Positions 10,942-24,000 of a DNA stretch of 24,521 bases are shown here, piece after piece. Source of the DNA: Bacteroidota bacterium (GTDB taxonomy: Bacteria; Bacteroidota; Bacteroidia; Bacteroidales; VadinHA17); the NCBI GenBank assembly GCA_016718875.1, contig JADKBL010000039.1, forward strand, positions 1 to 24,521. The letters run 5' to 3'. Below the pieces are notes generated by a model. The model searched no databases. It saw only the letters and a program-made list of their open reading frames with translations, and was not told the origin of the DNA. Numbering within the stretch: the first letter of the stretch is position 1; each line of letters begins with the position of its first letter. The translations under genes were made by a program, and so were the position numbers.

Positions 10942-10980
10942 CCTTACAAAACCTTACACCCTGCCTTACAAAACCTTACA
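10942..10980. repeat. 17-bp direct repeat upstream of the tRNA promoter
   Basis: CCTTACAAAACCTTACA occurs at 10942-10958 and 10964-10980, 22 bp apart, so CCTTACA is present four times in 39 bp. The spacing of two helical turns suggests protein binding, but nothing else supports a specific role. It lies about 30 bp beyond the tRNA promoter. Confidence 0.6.
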
Positions 10981-11443
10981 ATTGACAACAGCCTAAATTG
11001 GCAACTTTTTTTAGTCACCTGAAAAGGGACATTCATTTTGTAATTCGCGTCGCTTGTCAAAATGGGCCAATTATGACCGGGTTTTTTGCAACCTTTGAAG
11101 CCGTTTTCAGTACAAGTGAATAAGCAAGTTAACAAAGCAACCAATTTAGTTAAAACCAAGTCATTTAGAAATTACATGATGGTCGAAAAATGTTATGATA
11201 CAGATAATTAAAAAATGATTATATTCGCTATAGCAAGTAGTTGAGTTGAAAGAATTGAGACTTGACAGGGTGGGGTATAACCAGACCTGTCTTATTTTAT
11301 TGATATAAAGTAGATTATAATTCGGAAAAAATATTTGAACCTGAATAGTATGGAACTTAGTCCAAGTTATAGTAAAGAGAATAAATCAAATTGCATTCCA
11401 TCTATTGATTCCTTATGTCGGATATTGAAAGGAATAAAAGAAT
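10981..11443. other. Intergenic region with no supported gene
   Basis: No frame here has convincing protein features. The 71-codon minus frame at 10944-11159 runs through the 17-bp repeats and has no recognisable domain. A 51-codon plus frame starting at 11350 also lacks support, although with indels it could represent an alternative upstream start of the giant gene. A weak hairpin (GACAGG 11264-11269, CCTGTC 11286-11291, then TTATTTTATT) is visible. AT content rises toward 11444, as expected before a gene, but no good TAnnTTTG promoter was found; the nearest is AATATTTG just before 11340. Confidence 0.5.
11264..11301 (+). terminator. Possible hairpin with T-rich tail (terminator or leader structure)
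   Basis: GACAGG pairs with CCTGTC across a 16-nt interval that contains partly complementary GTGG and CCA, and TTATTTTATT follows. There is no gene just upstream on the plus strand, so it may be a leader structure of the giant gene or chance. Confidence 0.25.
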
Positions 11444-12080
11444 ATGGATGTGGTATTGATTTTAAAAGTTCAGTTTACTCTTATCTCATTATTATTTTTC
11501 TATAACATTATTTAGCCAGACAAATTATTATTCCAAAGCTGCTGGTAATCTCAATCTGGTGGCTAACTGGGGAACAAATACTGATGGTTCTGGTACAAAT
11601 CCTCCTAATTTACTTCTACTAATAGGATTTTTAATATTAGGAACAGGCTGCCACTACTATAAGTTGTGCTGGACAGTATCTGGTGCTGGTTCAAAAATAA
11701 TTGTGGGCGATGGAACGAATACTTGTGCAGTTACCGTAAGCACTTCTCCGACTTGGAATACTATCCCAGTTGAAATATCAAATGCAGGGCAAATAGTCCA
11801 AAATGTGGCAATTACTTTTGGGAGCTTGCTGGTTCAAAACGGAGGCACATTGCAATATAATAGAAACGGCGGTAATATTCCAACTGCAACATGGAACAGC
11901 GGATCAACTGTTTTAATATCTGGTTTTACGAATTCAGAACCTGGTGGTTTAGGCCAGAGTTTCTGGCATTTTACCTGGAGCTGCCCTGGCCAGGTTCAGA
12001 GTTGTGAATTGCAGGGTGCACTCACAACGGTTAATGGTAATTTTTCAGTAACAGAAACTGGGGGAGCGAACTTAGGTTGA
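11444..12080 (+). CDS. N-terminal segment of the second giant protein: signal peptide and start of module 1
   Basis: After the signal peptide the mature text begins NYYSKAAGNLNLVANWGTNT, an entry motif common at the head of Bacteroidota beta-helix surface domains, then VSGAGSKIIVGDGTNTC. Between 11609 and 11665 three single bases are missing. Restoring them turns LLLLIGFLILGTGC into NFTSTNRIFNIRNRAATT, which fits the family, and returns to the original frame. The segment ends at a false stop at 12078; adding one G to the GGGGG run at 12060-12064 gives TGGSELRLNRDTPASILN and joins the next segment. The start at 11444 is tentative because the frame is broken directly after it. Confidence 0.68.
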
Positions 12081-15000
12081 ATAGAGATACACCAGCCTCC
12101 ATCCTCAATATTGGCGGAAATATGACCATTTCAGGTGCTAATACCATATTGTCAATGACGAGAGATGCTGGTAATGAAACAATTAATTTGAGTGGAAATT
12201 TTTCTTTAATCAGTGGCTCATTTACAAGAAGAACAGGCACAACAGGTATTGCGAGAGTTAACTTTGCAAAAGCAGGTACACAAAATTATATTAAGAGCGG
12301 AGGTTCAATAACGAATGCAATAAATTTTGTTGTAAACTCCGGGTCTACACTAAATATGAGTGCAAATATCCTTGATGGAAGCACAGGAACATTTACACTC
12401 TCCAGTGGCGGAGGTCTTATACTTGGTGATGCAAATGGGATCACATCTGCAACTATTGGTGCTACAGGCGGTAACATAAGAGTTACCGGAACCCGAACTT
12501 ATGATATCGGAGGCAATTATGAATACAATGGAACTATTAATCAGGCTACAGGTAACGGTTTACCGGGGACAGTAAATAATTTGATAATAACAAATAGCGC
12601 CCTGAATGGTATTGTTACTCTTACTTCAACAACTTCATTAGATGGTGCTCTCATGTTAAATTCCGGTGTGCTTTCTCTGGGAACAAACAATTTGTCGGTA
12701 AACAATGGAGCCATCGTTGGAGGTGCTGCATTCTCAGCAACAAACATGGTTGCTACAGGGACAGGAAGATTTATAAGATACTTTAGTGCTGGCAATTCCG
12801 CACCCTTTGTATTTCCTGTTGGCGATATAACAGCTACAGCTGAATATTCTCCGGTTATGCTTGATTTTTCAGCAAGTGACAATCCAGGAACCATTGGAAT
12901 TAATGTAACAGGTGCTGTTCATCCTTCAATTAACTCAGGGAGTACAGCTTCTTCTTATCTGAGCAGATACTGGACATTTACCACAACAGGTCTTACTAAT
13001 TATACTTATATCGCTAGTACATATCAATACCCCACGTCAGATGTTACTGGAACGGAGACTGATATGAAGCTGAGCTTCTGGAATGGAAGTGCCTGGACAA
13101 CAGTTGATGGAAGCAATGCTGGTGGCAACCAGCTTTCTATTACTTCCAGTCTTGATAATGCAACAGGAAAACTAGACGGTAATGAATTTACAGGAAGAAT
13201 CAGTGGTTGTGTTAGCGATTTGGTTAACCCTACAGTTACCTGTCCTTCAAATATAACACAGAATAACATTGCAGGATCATGCAATGCTGTGATTGCAGTG
13301 CCAGATGCAACCTATGGAGATAACTGTGGTGTTACAATCCTGACATGGGATATGTCCGGGGCCACTACTGGAACCTCGCTTGCGACAGGGATAAACCAAA
13401 TAGGAACAAAAACATTCAATGTTGGCGTTACCACAATTACATATACAGCATATGATGCAGCAGGCAATAGTAGCACATGCAGTTTTACTGTCACAGTTGT
13501 TGATGCAGAATTGCCTTTAATTTCATGCCCGGCTAATTATAACCAGAATGTTTCTGCCGGTACTTGTGCTGCTTCCATAGTTACTTCAAAATCCTATTAC
13601 CAGTGATAATTGCGTTATTACAATATTGACATGGGGTATGTCAGGAGCAACTACTGCAACTTCTCCTGCCTCTGGAATAAACAATGTTGGAACATATACA
13701 TTTAATGCAGGAGTTACTACTGTAACATATACAGTAAAGGATAATTCCAATAATACTGCTGTTTGCAGTTTTACCGTTACAATTAATGATAATATAATAC
13801 CAACAATTACTTGTCCCGGAGATATTTCTACTGCTAAAATAAGTGATGACGGTACCGGTGATTGTCTTACCACAGTAACTCTTGGTACTCCGATTACTGC
13901 TGATAATTGTAGCGTATTGTCAGTGGTCCCAAGGGTTGGAGGAGTTGTAATAAATCCTTTGATTTATAAGTTTCCGATTGGGACAACTACAGTTCAATGG
14001 ACTGTAACTGATAATAATAGTAATTCTGCGACCTGTGATCAATCGGTGACTGTAGCAGATGATGAATCTCCAATTGCATCATGTAAAGACATAACCATTT
14101 ATCTTGATGCTCTTGGTACTGCTACAATTTCACCTGATGATATTGATGATGGTTCTTATGATCAGTGCACAGTTATTTTTTCAAAAACTGTATCGATGAA
14201 TACATTTAATTCATCGAATATCGGACCCAATAATGTAACTCTTACGGTTTATGATGATGATGGCAACTTCTCATCCTGCACTGCTGTTGTAACAGTGATG
14301 GGCTCATTACCTCCAACGGCATACTATTCCTACCAGACAGGCTTTTGGGATGTAGCAAGTACCTGGACAACTGATCCGGGTGGTACAACAGGTCCCGGAT
14401 CTACAGTTCCTGGTCCGAATGATAAAGTTGTTATTCTTACTGGAAGGACAGTCTATCTTCAATCTGATGTTACCTCCACAAACCTCGACATTACAATAAA
14501 TGCCGGCGGTATCCTTGACCAGACATCATTCCAGTTTACACAACCGCTTACAGCATTAAAGGGCGGAGGTATTCATAAACTTGCATCATCAAATTACCCT
14601 ACTGCAACTACAAATACTTTTGTTACAACTGACGGGGGGACTACGGAGTATAATCACTCCGGGGATATGTCTTCTGCACAATCAACTTATTATAACCTTA
14701 TAATCAGAAGTGCAGGAACGGTTACGCAGGTTAATAACCTTACAATCAACGGAAATGTTGATGTGAAAGCGGGTAAGTTTCAAGTAAATGACGCCACAAA
14801 TACACGCAGAATTCTGGTAATAAATGGTGATGTGACTGTTGATGCCGGAGCTTCTATTGGAGTGGGCACAGGTGTTACCAATACTGTGACAGATCCTACA
14901 ACTGCACCTGCCGGAGAAGCCGGAGGATTTGTGAATTATTATGAGACTCAGTCTCATAGGATCCAGATATTCGGAAACTTCACAAATAATGGTATAGTTA

Positions 15001-18000
15001 AGTTCACCAACCTGGATTATCCTGTATATAATGCTTTTCCTTCAACAACTCCGGGAACCACAACTGGTTTTGCAACAGTCTATTTCTCAGGAGCCACTGA
15101 CAAAACAGTGAATCTGAACGGTCCCACCACTTTCTATAACATGGTTGTTCAGAAGGGTGCAGACCAGACCTTTAAGCTCACTTTATATTCTGCTGCCTAT
15201 AATTATTTTAGACTTTTCGGAGCCAATACTTCAAGGGCTGAGACACCCGGAGCCAATCCGCTTGTTAAGAAAGCTCTCTGGATCAGGTCAGGTACCCTTA
15301 TTTTACAGGGTCTGTCAGGTATACCTTCATTGTCTGAGGGAAATCTTCCCGCAGTTGCAGGTTATACAACAAGCGATTATTTCATTCCTCAGAACGGAGC
15401 AATGATACTTGATGGAGGAGGTGTTATTGTCCTCTCCACAGCAGATGATTATACTGAAGTCAATGTTCTTTACTCATTAACAAGTGGTAACAATGGTTTG
15501 TGCGGTATTACAACCGGAGGTTACAGCGGTTTGTCCCTACTTGGCAAGTTGCAGGTAAACGATGGTTACCTTTCAACAAGAGAATCTTCAGGTCTTCTTT
15601 ACTGGAGCTATGCTTCAGGTCAGTTTATACTGAATGGCGGCAAGGTAGATCTCAAGCAATTGCATAATCCGCAGGGAACAAATGTTGGTTTGATATCTTA
15701 TGTACAATCTGCAGGCAGCATGATTCTTCGCGGCAGGTTTATAAATACAGTAAGTTATGCCAGTGCAGCCAATATTATGAATCCTGTAATCAGTGCGATA
15801 AGGACAACTAACGGAATTGATGCAACAGCAGGTATTGGGACATTCAGCATTAGCAGCAATACTAACAATGCATTTGGCATGTCAGGCGGGACAATTACCG
15901 TACATGATGTTTGCAATGACGTGGGCACTCCGCTTGCATTTCTTGTTAACTGCCCGGTTTCAAACATAAATGTTTCTGGAGGTACTGTTGAATTCAAACC
16001 CAAGACTCAGACAATTGCAGAGAATCATTATGTTAACAGTCTGGCATCATTCTACAATTTTATAGTCAACAGGGAAAGCGGAAATGCTTCTGTTTACCTT
16101 CTGACAAATCCACTGGTAGTAAGTAATGACCTTTCACTTACAAGTGGTATACTGAATTCAAATAATCTTGATGTAACTGTAGGAAGGAATTTCACTATAT
16201 CCAACTCGACAACTTATACAACCGGTTCTAATACAACAATATTCAATGGTACTGGAGCTCAGTCATTGACAATGAACCTCGGCGGAGCGCTTAGTGTTAA
16301 TAAATTAACAATCGGCAAGCCTGCAGGTACAGTACTGACACTGGCAGGTTCGCAGGGTGTTATCAATGTGGGCAGTGATTTCATGCTTGATGAAGGTACT
16401 CTTAATGATGGAGGAAAAACTATAAACATTGCCGGAATCTTATTTAACTCAGGAATTCACACAGGTACTGACCCTGGTAAAATAGTACTTAATGGCACTG
16501 CAGTGCAGAGTATAGGCGGAAACGGTGTTTTCAGGAATATTGACCTGAATAATACCAATGCTGCTTCTGCACCTGTTTCTCTTGCTGCAAACATGACTGT
16601 AACTGGAGCCCTTAACCTTGCAAATGACAAGCTGTTTAATATCGGAATGCACAACCTGAAACTTGAGAGTACTGCTTCAGTATTAAATTATAGCACATCA
16701 AGATATTTGCTGGGATCAGGAAATTCAGGAGATGCTGGCGTAACAAGAGTCTATACCTCTTCTGCACCGTTCCTGTTCCCGGTTGGTGCTCCGACAATTA
16801 CGCCTTCACATCCTAATAAATATACGCCTGCCACAATAGGATTCAGTTCTGATCCGACAACTTTTGGATCAATTACTGTTACTCCTGTTGGGTACGAATA
16901 TCCTGTGACTACAGTTAATAATGTAAGTCTTACATATTACTGGAAAATCCGTTCCACAGGATTTACAGGTTACGCCGCAAAAGTTACTCATCAATTCAAA
17001 TACGATGATTTGGACATCGCAGGAACAGAAGCGAATTATGTGCCTGCCCTGTTCAATATTTCAACGAGCAGCTGGAATTACGGGCTGACCGCTGATGTAG
17101 CCGACGGCGGAAATCAGATAAATGACTGGACATCACCAGGTAACAGCTCAAATTTTATTGATGCAGACTATACTGCAGGCGATCCAACTGCATTCGGAAC
17201 TCCTCAGACATATTACAGCCGGCAATCGGGCTTATGGTCTAATACCAATACATGGTCTCTGACCGGTCATACAGATGGTCCTGCAGGTTCTGTCCCCGGA
17301 GCAAATGATATTGTTATAATTGGGAATGGACATACAGTAAATCTCTACAATGATCTGGCTTATTCTCTTAACACAGCAACTGTCAGTTGTGCTTCACTGC
17401 AGATAGCAACAGGTTCAACATTGGATATCGGAAATAACCCGGGTAGTGTTTTCAGTATGGTTAAAAACCATCCATCGGGGAACGGGACTTTCAGAATAAC
17501 TGCATCTCAGGCTGTTGATACACCTCTTGGACGCGTAAGCCTTTTCTCATTTCCTCAAAACAGTGACTTTTCTGATTTCAATGTTAATCTTGGGACTACC
17601 GAGTTCTATACAACAACAAATATTGGTAATTCGCTCTATATCCTTCCTCCGATTTCCTATGTTGGAAATATGTTACTCTCACCACTGGGAGATGCCGGAT
17701 CAGGTGATAATATGACGTTGCAGAATGTCAGTTCACTTACAATATATGGTGATCTTACAACCCAGGGAACTACTGCTTACTCTGCAATAGGATTAAGCTG
17801 GAACACTAATAATGCCTTCTATGGGAATCAGGTCACATATACTACTATTGAGAAGACAGTAACAATTAAGGGAGACCTCAATATAAACGGGGGGTCGTTC
17901 ACATATTATGATGATATTGCAGCCCAGCATCTGATTGTTGAGGGAGATGTAAATATTGCCGCTACAAATGGATCATGCATCATAGTTTGGGACAGTGACT

Positions 18001-21000
18001 ATGGTTATACTCCTTATCAAAATGGTCCGGCTCTGGCAAATACCTAGCTGTTGGTGGAAACATTGTCAATAACGGAGTAACAAATGGGGTATTCAGTGGT
18101 TTGAATCTTTTCAGAAATGATGGCTCATCACATTATGTTGATCTTACATTCTTTGGTTCCTCAAGTGCTACAGTATCAGGGACAGGTAATATAAATGTCA
18201 GAAGGGTTACTATTAACAAGGGTAATTCACAGGCAACAACACTCGATCTTATCAATGGTGGAACTATGACCACCCCGACTGACAGCTGGCTGACTCTTCA
18301 GAATGGCACTCTCAGGTATATGAGGACGAATCCGAACAGCCATTTTACAATATCAAGAACTACTCCGTTCATTATTCCGGCTACAGCAGGATTATATATC
18401 GATCTTCCGAGTAATACTGGGAGCATGGATATCCAGATAGGAAACTTTGCCGATGATAACGGTGACCTTATCCTTAGTGGTAAGTTATCAATTATCAGAG
18501 GTGATGTATTTGTAGGAGAAGCAGGTGGCGCAGATGTCACTAATAATGATATTGAGTACACTTCAAGCGGTTCATCAAGTATAGATGTTCAGGGAGGTAC
18601 GCTATTTGTAAATGGACAGATTAGAAGGAATCCTTCTAATGCTGGTGGTATATTAAAGTACTCTCAGACCGGAGGTACTGTCACAATTAATGGTCGAGCT
18701 GCAAATACAACAAATGCAAAACTTGAGGTCCTGAATTCCGGAAGTGAGTTTAATATGTCAAACGGAACGCTGACCATTGCCAGAGGGAATGATGCATTTG
18801 CAACGCCTTCAACTCCTTTTGGCGATTTGTATCTCAGACCCACCTCTGGTTCTGTTACAGGCGGTTCAATTGTTTTTACTCAGGGTGGTACTGAAGAACA
18901 GAACTACTATCTTGACGCTGATATAGCATTGAATCATCTTACAATTACTGGAGGAGCTCAGCCTGCTACTTTGAGACTTCTTGTCAGCCCTCTTGTTCTG
19001 AACGGAAACATGAATATCAGTGCAAACAGTATTCTGAACTCTAACAATATCGATATAACTTTCAATGGTAACCTTAATAATACACCAGGAGTTGGTGGTT
19101 ATGTTTATGGTACCAACAATACCACTTTCAGTGCGACAAATGGATCTTCGTATGTTGGAGCCCAGACTATAAACGGGGCAACCGATTTCTATGACCTTAC
19201 TGTTAGTCCGGGTACCTCACTGACTCTTACCAACCCGACAACAATAAACCGTAACCTTGATATTACCTCAGGGAATTTCAAACTGGGATCAAATATTGTG
19301 AACCTGAAAGGTAATCTGACAAATAACGGAACTTTTACCGACAATGATAATGACGGGGAAGGAATAACTCTTAATGGAACCTCGCAGCATTCTATTTCAG
19401 GAACAGGAGCTTATGACAGGTTGATTCTGGACAATGCGGCAGTTGCACAGATGCTCAATGATATTACATTGCAGGAAGATCTGACAATGACTACAGGTAT
19501 TCTTGATATTAAGAAATACCTTCTTACACTTGGAACAGGTGCTTATCTGAATGGAGCGCCGTTCAGTACTGCGAAAATGATTACATCCGATGGAGTATTC
19601 AGTAATGTAGGGATCAGAAAATTTTTCCCGATAATTGCCGCGACTACCAATTTCCAGTATCCTTTGGGAACTTCCGGTAAATATACACCTGCCGATCTTA
19701 AAATTGATATAAGTAATTCAGTAGGATCAATAAGGGTAAATAATATCAACACAATGCATCCATCTGTTGAAGATCCTGCAAATGCCCTGGATTATTACTG
19801 GGAAATTCAAAGTTCCGGTATTACCAATTTTACCGGGGAAATGGTTTTGAACTATTACCAGGAGGATGTTATCGGAGATGAGCCAAACTATAAAGCTGCC
19901 AGGATTGAGGTGCCTGGCACTACCTGGAGTTTGACAAATACTGTTGATGATACTAACAATAAAATAACTGAGAATTATACCGCTTCGAATAATCTGAGTG
20001 GAGAATATACCGCAGGTATAACAACTGCATTTTATAATAATGTTCCAGAGTTTACTTCAATTTCTGATGGTGACTGGGATGATCCGACAATATGGGATCA
20101 TACAGGAGGAGATGCTGTTACACTGACAGGAGGACCTGACGGGTATATAGTAATTGTTCAACATGACGTTACTCTGAATAAGAACTATTGTGAAGGTTAC
20201 AGGACAACAATAAGTGGTACACTCAGAGTAGTCTCTCCTTTCTTTGGACATAATCTTGGCACAGTATCAGGAAATGGTAAACTTTATCTTGAAAGCGGTT
20301 CATTTCCTGCAGGTGTATTTACCAACTTCCTTGCATGTTCAAACAATGCTACTATTGAATATGGAGGATCAGGGACATACACAATAATCGCTGATTTATA
20401 TGACAATATTTCAAATGTTATCTTCTCCGGGACAGGGACAAGAGTTTTACCGAATAAAGATCTTACAATATGTAATTTGCTACATATAAACGGGCCAACC
20501 TTAGACAACAGTGTATTCAACAAGAAGCTAACGATCCAGGGTACGATGACCCTCGAGTCCGGTTCATTCAAGAGCGGATCGGGTGCAGGAGCTACTGTGT
20601 CATTCGGAGGCGGCGGTCTGCAGACAATTGGAGATGCTGTAAAGGATTATTTTACAGGTTCAAACTCTTTCAATAACCTTGAAATAAATAATAGTTCAGG
20701 TCTGAGTATTAATGATGACGGTGCAATTGAAGTTAAAGGTAATCTGTTGCTTACAAGTGGATTGATAAATACAAGCGCTACCCGAAAACTGACAATCACC
20801 AATTCTGCAATAAATTGTGTGATTCCGGCAGGAGGAAGTGTAAATTCATTTGTTGATGGTCCTCTTATCAAACGGATAAGTCAGTTTGATAACTTCCTTT
20901 TCCCTATAGGCAAATCGGGTGCTCCGAATACACTTGGAAATAATATTAAAATTTCTTCTACCCAATCAGGACCATTACTCTGGTCAGCTGAATACTTTAC

Positions 21001-24000
21001 GCCTAATTTATCAGCAGCATTTAAAGTATTGCCACTTCTTGGTGTTAGTGCTCAGGAGTACTATACAGTTAAGACTACATCAGGTGCCCAGGCAACCCTC
21101 AATCTTAGCTGGACGCCAAACAGTGATGTTACACCATTGATTACCGGTGGATTATCCAATATTAGGTTGTCCAGATTTGATACTGGAATATTACCTGATC
21201 CGTCATGGGTCGAGATTCCTACCATTTCAGTGGGAAATAATTCTAATGGTACATCTTCATCCACAGTATTTGTTGTCTCCTCAGTTACAGGTTCTGATAA
21301 TTATACATTAGGTTCCATAACTGACCTGAAGCCGCGTGCCAAATTATCACCAGCAGGATCAGTCTGTGGTACTTCGGGAATTCCTGTGACTTTTACAGCT
21401 CCTTATCCAATTACATTTGATTATATATTAAGCTATACTGAAGCAGGCACTCCTAAAGTTGTTACTATTACTTCAGCTGATTTGCCATATTCAATTCCTA
21501 CACCTGTACCTGGAGTATATGCTTTGACAGATTTTACATACAATACACTTGGAACTCCAAAGACAGGGGTAGTTGATGCAGGAACTGTAACAGTATACCC
21601 AGTTCCTACTGCTGCTAATGCTGGTTCAAACCAGACACTATGCGGAATAACAACAACAAATCTTGCTGCTAATACTCCTGGTACTGGAACAGGTGAATGG
21701 GATATTGTAACAGAACTCAGCGGACCCGGAGGTACAGTTATTACACCTACAAGCCCGACAAGTCAGTTTATAGGTCTGAATGGAAATTCTTATACTCTTC
21801 GCTGGACCGTAAGCAGCGGGACATGTACTTCAACCGATGATGTTGTTATTAATTTCACAATACTTCCCACAGCACCTGCTGCAGCATCTGCTCAGTCATT
21901 TTGCGGGTCACAGGTATTTTCCCTAACAGTTCCTGTGGCAACACCTCCAACGGGGTAGTAGCGTTGACTGGTTCCATAATGCCTCAGGTGGAACAGCAAT
22001 AGCTGTTGGAACATCACTGGTAAGTGGTACAACATATTGGGCTGAGTCAAATGCAGGAACAGGATGTAAGAGTCTGACGAGGACGGCGGTGACGGTGACA
22101 CTGGCAAATGTACCTGTTGCTCCATCATTGTCTTCGTCATCTCCAGGACTTGGAAGTATCATCTGTACAGGATATAATACCGGTGCTGCAACTTTCGCTG
22201 CCGGATCCAGGTGAAGGTACTGATGAACTTCAGTACAGTACTGACAATGGCTCTACCTGGTTAGCATATGTTAATGGATCTCCTATTGCAACTGACGGTG
22301 CTGTTACATCAGTACAGGTTAGAAGCAGGAGGGTAGGAGTAGTTTGTCCGCCTACAGCTTATAACACATATATTTTATGGACTTTAGGAACAGCTCCTAC
22401 TGCTCCTACTCTGAGTTCTGCAAATCCAATATCAGGAAGTGAAGTATGTATTGGATATAATACTGGTATTGTCACCGGAGCTGTTGGTTCAGGTGGTTCT
22501 TCAGGAGCTGCTGATGAATACCAGGTAAGTATAAATGGCGGTTCATCATATATTCCATATACCAGCGGAACGGCCATCGTTACAACTGGAGCTACCGGTA
22601 GCATAATTGTTCAGTCGAGAAGAACCGGTGGAAGTTATGGTTGTTCATCGACTGCATGGAGTACAATTTCTACATGGACTCTGGCAGGTTCTGTTACTGC
22701 TCCTGCGTTAAATTCTGCCTCACCTGCAACCGGCACTACTATATGTGCTGGATTTAATGGCCCAAGTGCTATTATAACAGCAGGAGCTGGAGGTTCAACT
22801 GGTGTAACGGATACCTATGAATACAGCCTAAATAACGGTGGATTATGGAATGCTTATGTTTCCGGAGCTTCAATCAATACAACAGGAGCATCAGTCAATG
22901 TGCTTATCAGGGTAAGCCGCTCAGGTGGAAGTTATGGATGCACTGGTACAGGTCCTTCAATAATTGTTACGTGGCCTGTAGCATCAGTGCCGGTATCACC
23001 AACACTTGCTTCTGCCGTACCTCCAAATGGAAGTACCGTTTGTGCAGGCTATGATGCCGGAATTGTTAACGGAAATGCAGGATCTGGAGGATCTGCAGGA
23101 GCTGCTGATCAGTATCAGGTTAGTATTGATGGAGGTTCAAATTGGAATCCTTATATAAGCGGAACTGCAATCACAACAACAGGTGCAACCGGCAATATAA
23201 TTGTACAATCCCGCAGGACAGGCGGAACTTACGGTTGCAGTGATAATGCCTGGGGTACAATCAGTACATGGACTTTAGGGACAACAACTGTTAATCCTTC
23301 ACTCAATACAGCAAGCCCGGTTAGTGGAACTGAGATATGCGCTGGTTATAACGGACCAAGTGCAACAATTACACCCGGATCTGGTGGGTCGACCGGAGCA
23401 GGAGATGTATATGAATACAGCATTAATAATGGTAGTGGCTGGTTAAGTTATACTTCAGGAAGTGTGATTAATACAATCGGAGCTACCGGAAATATTCTTA
23501 TTCGTGTAAGTCGCACAGGAGGTAGTTATGGCTGCAGCAGCACAGGGCCAGTTACTATTGTTTCATGGCCGGTAGCAGCAAGTCCTGTAGCCCCAACTCT
23601 GAATATTGCGAATCCGGTATCAGGAAGTACTATATGTGCCGGATTTAATACTGGTACGGTTACTGGTAATATAGGTTCAGGTGGATCAGGTGGTGCTGCT
23701 GATGAATACCAGTTTAGTATTGATGGTGGAAGTAACTGGTCTTCCTATACCAGTGGCGCAGCTATAAATACAACTGGCGCTACAGGAAGTGTAATAGTGC
23801 AATCCCGCAGGACAGGTGGCAGCTACGGCTGTACAACAACTGCATGGAGCACTATTAGCACATGGACTGTAGGAGTACCACCAGCAATTTCGGTTCAACC
23901 TGTAAACCCTGCAGCTGTTTGTGCAGGAACAGGAACTCCTGGATTTACTGTAACTGCTTCTGGAACTGGCATTACTTATCAGTGGCAGGAGTTCACAGCA

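Noticed and set aside
10944..11159. 71-codon minus-strand frame with several Cys and Lys
   Set aside because: No signal, domain or promoter; it crosses the 17-bp direct repeats. It might be a remnant of a mobile-element gene, but I cannot support that.
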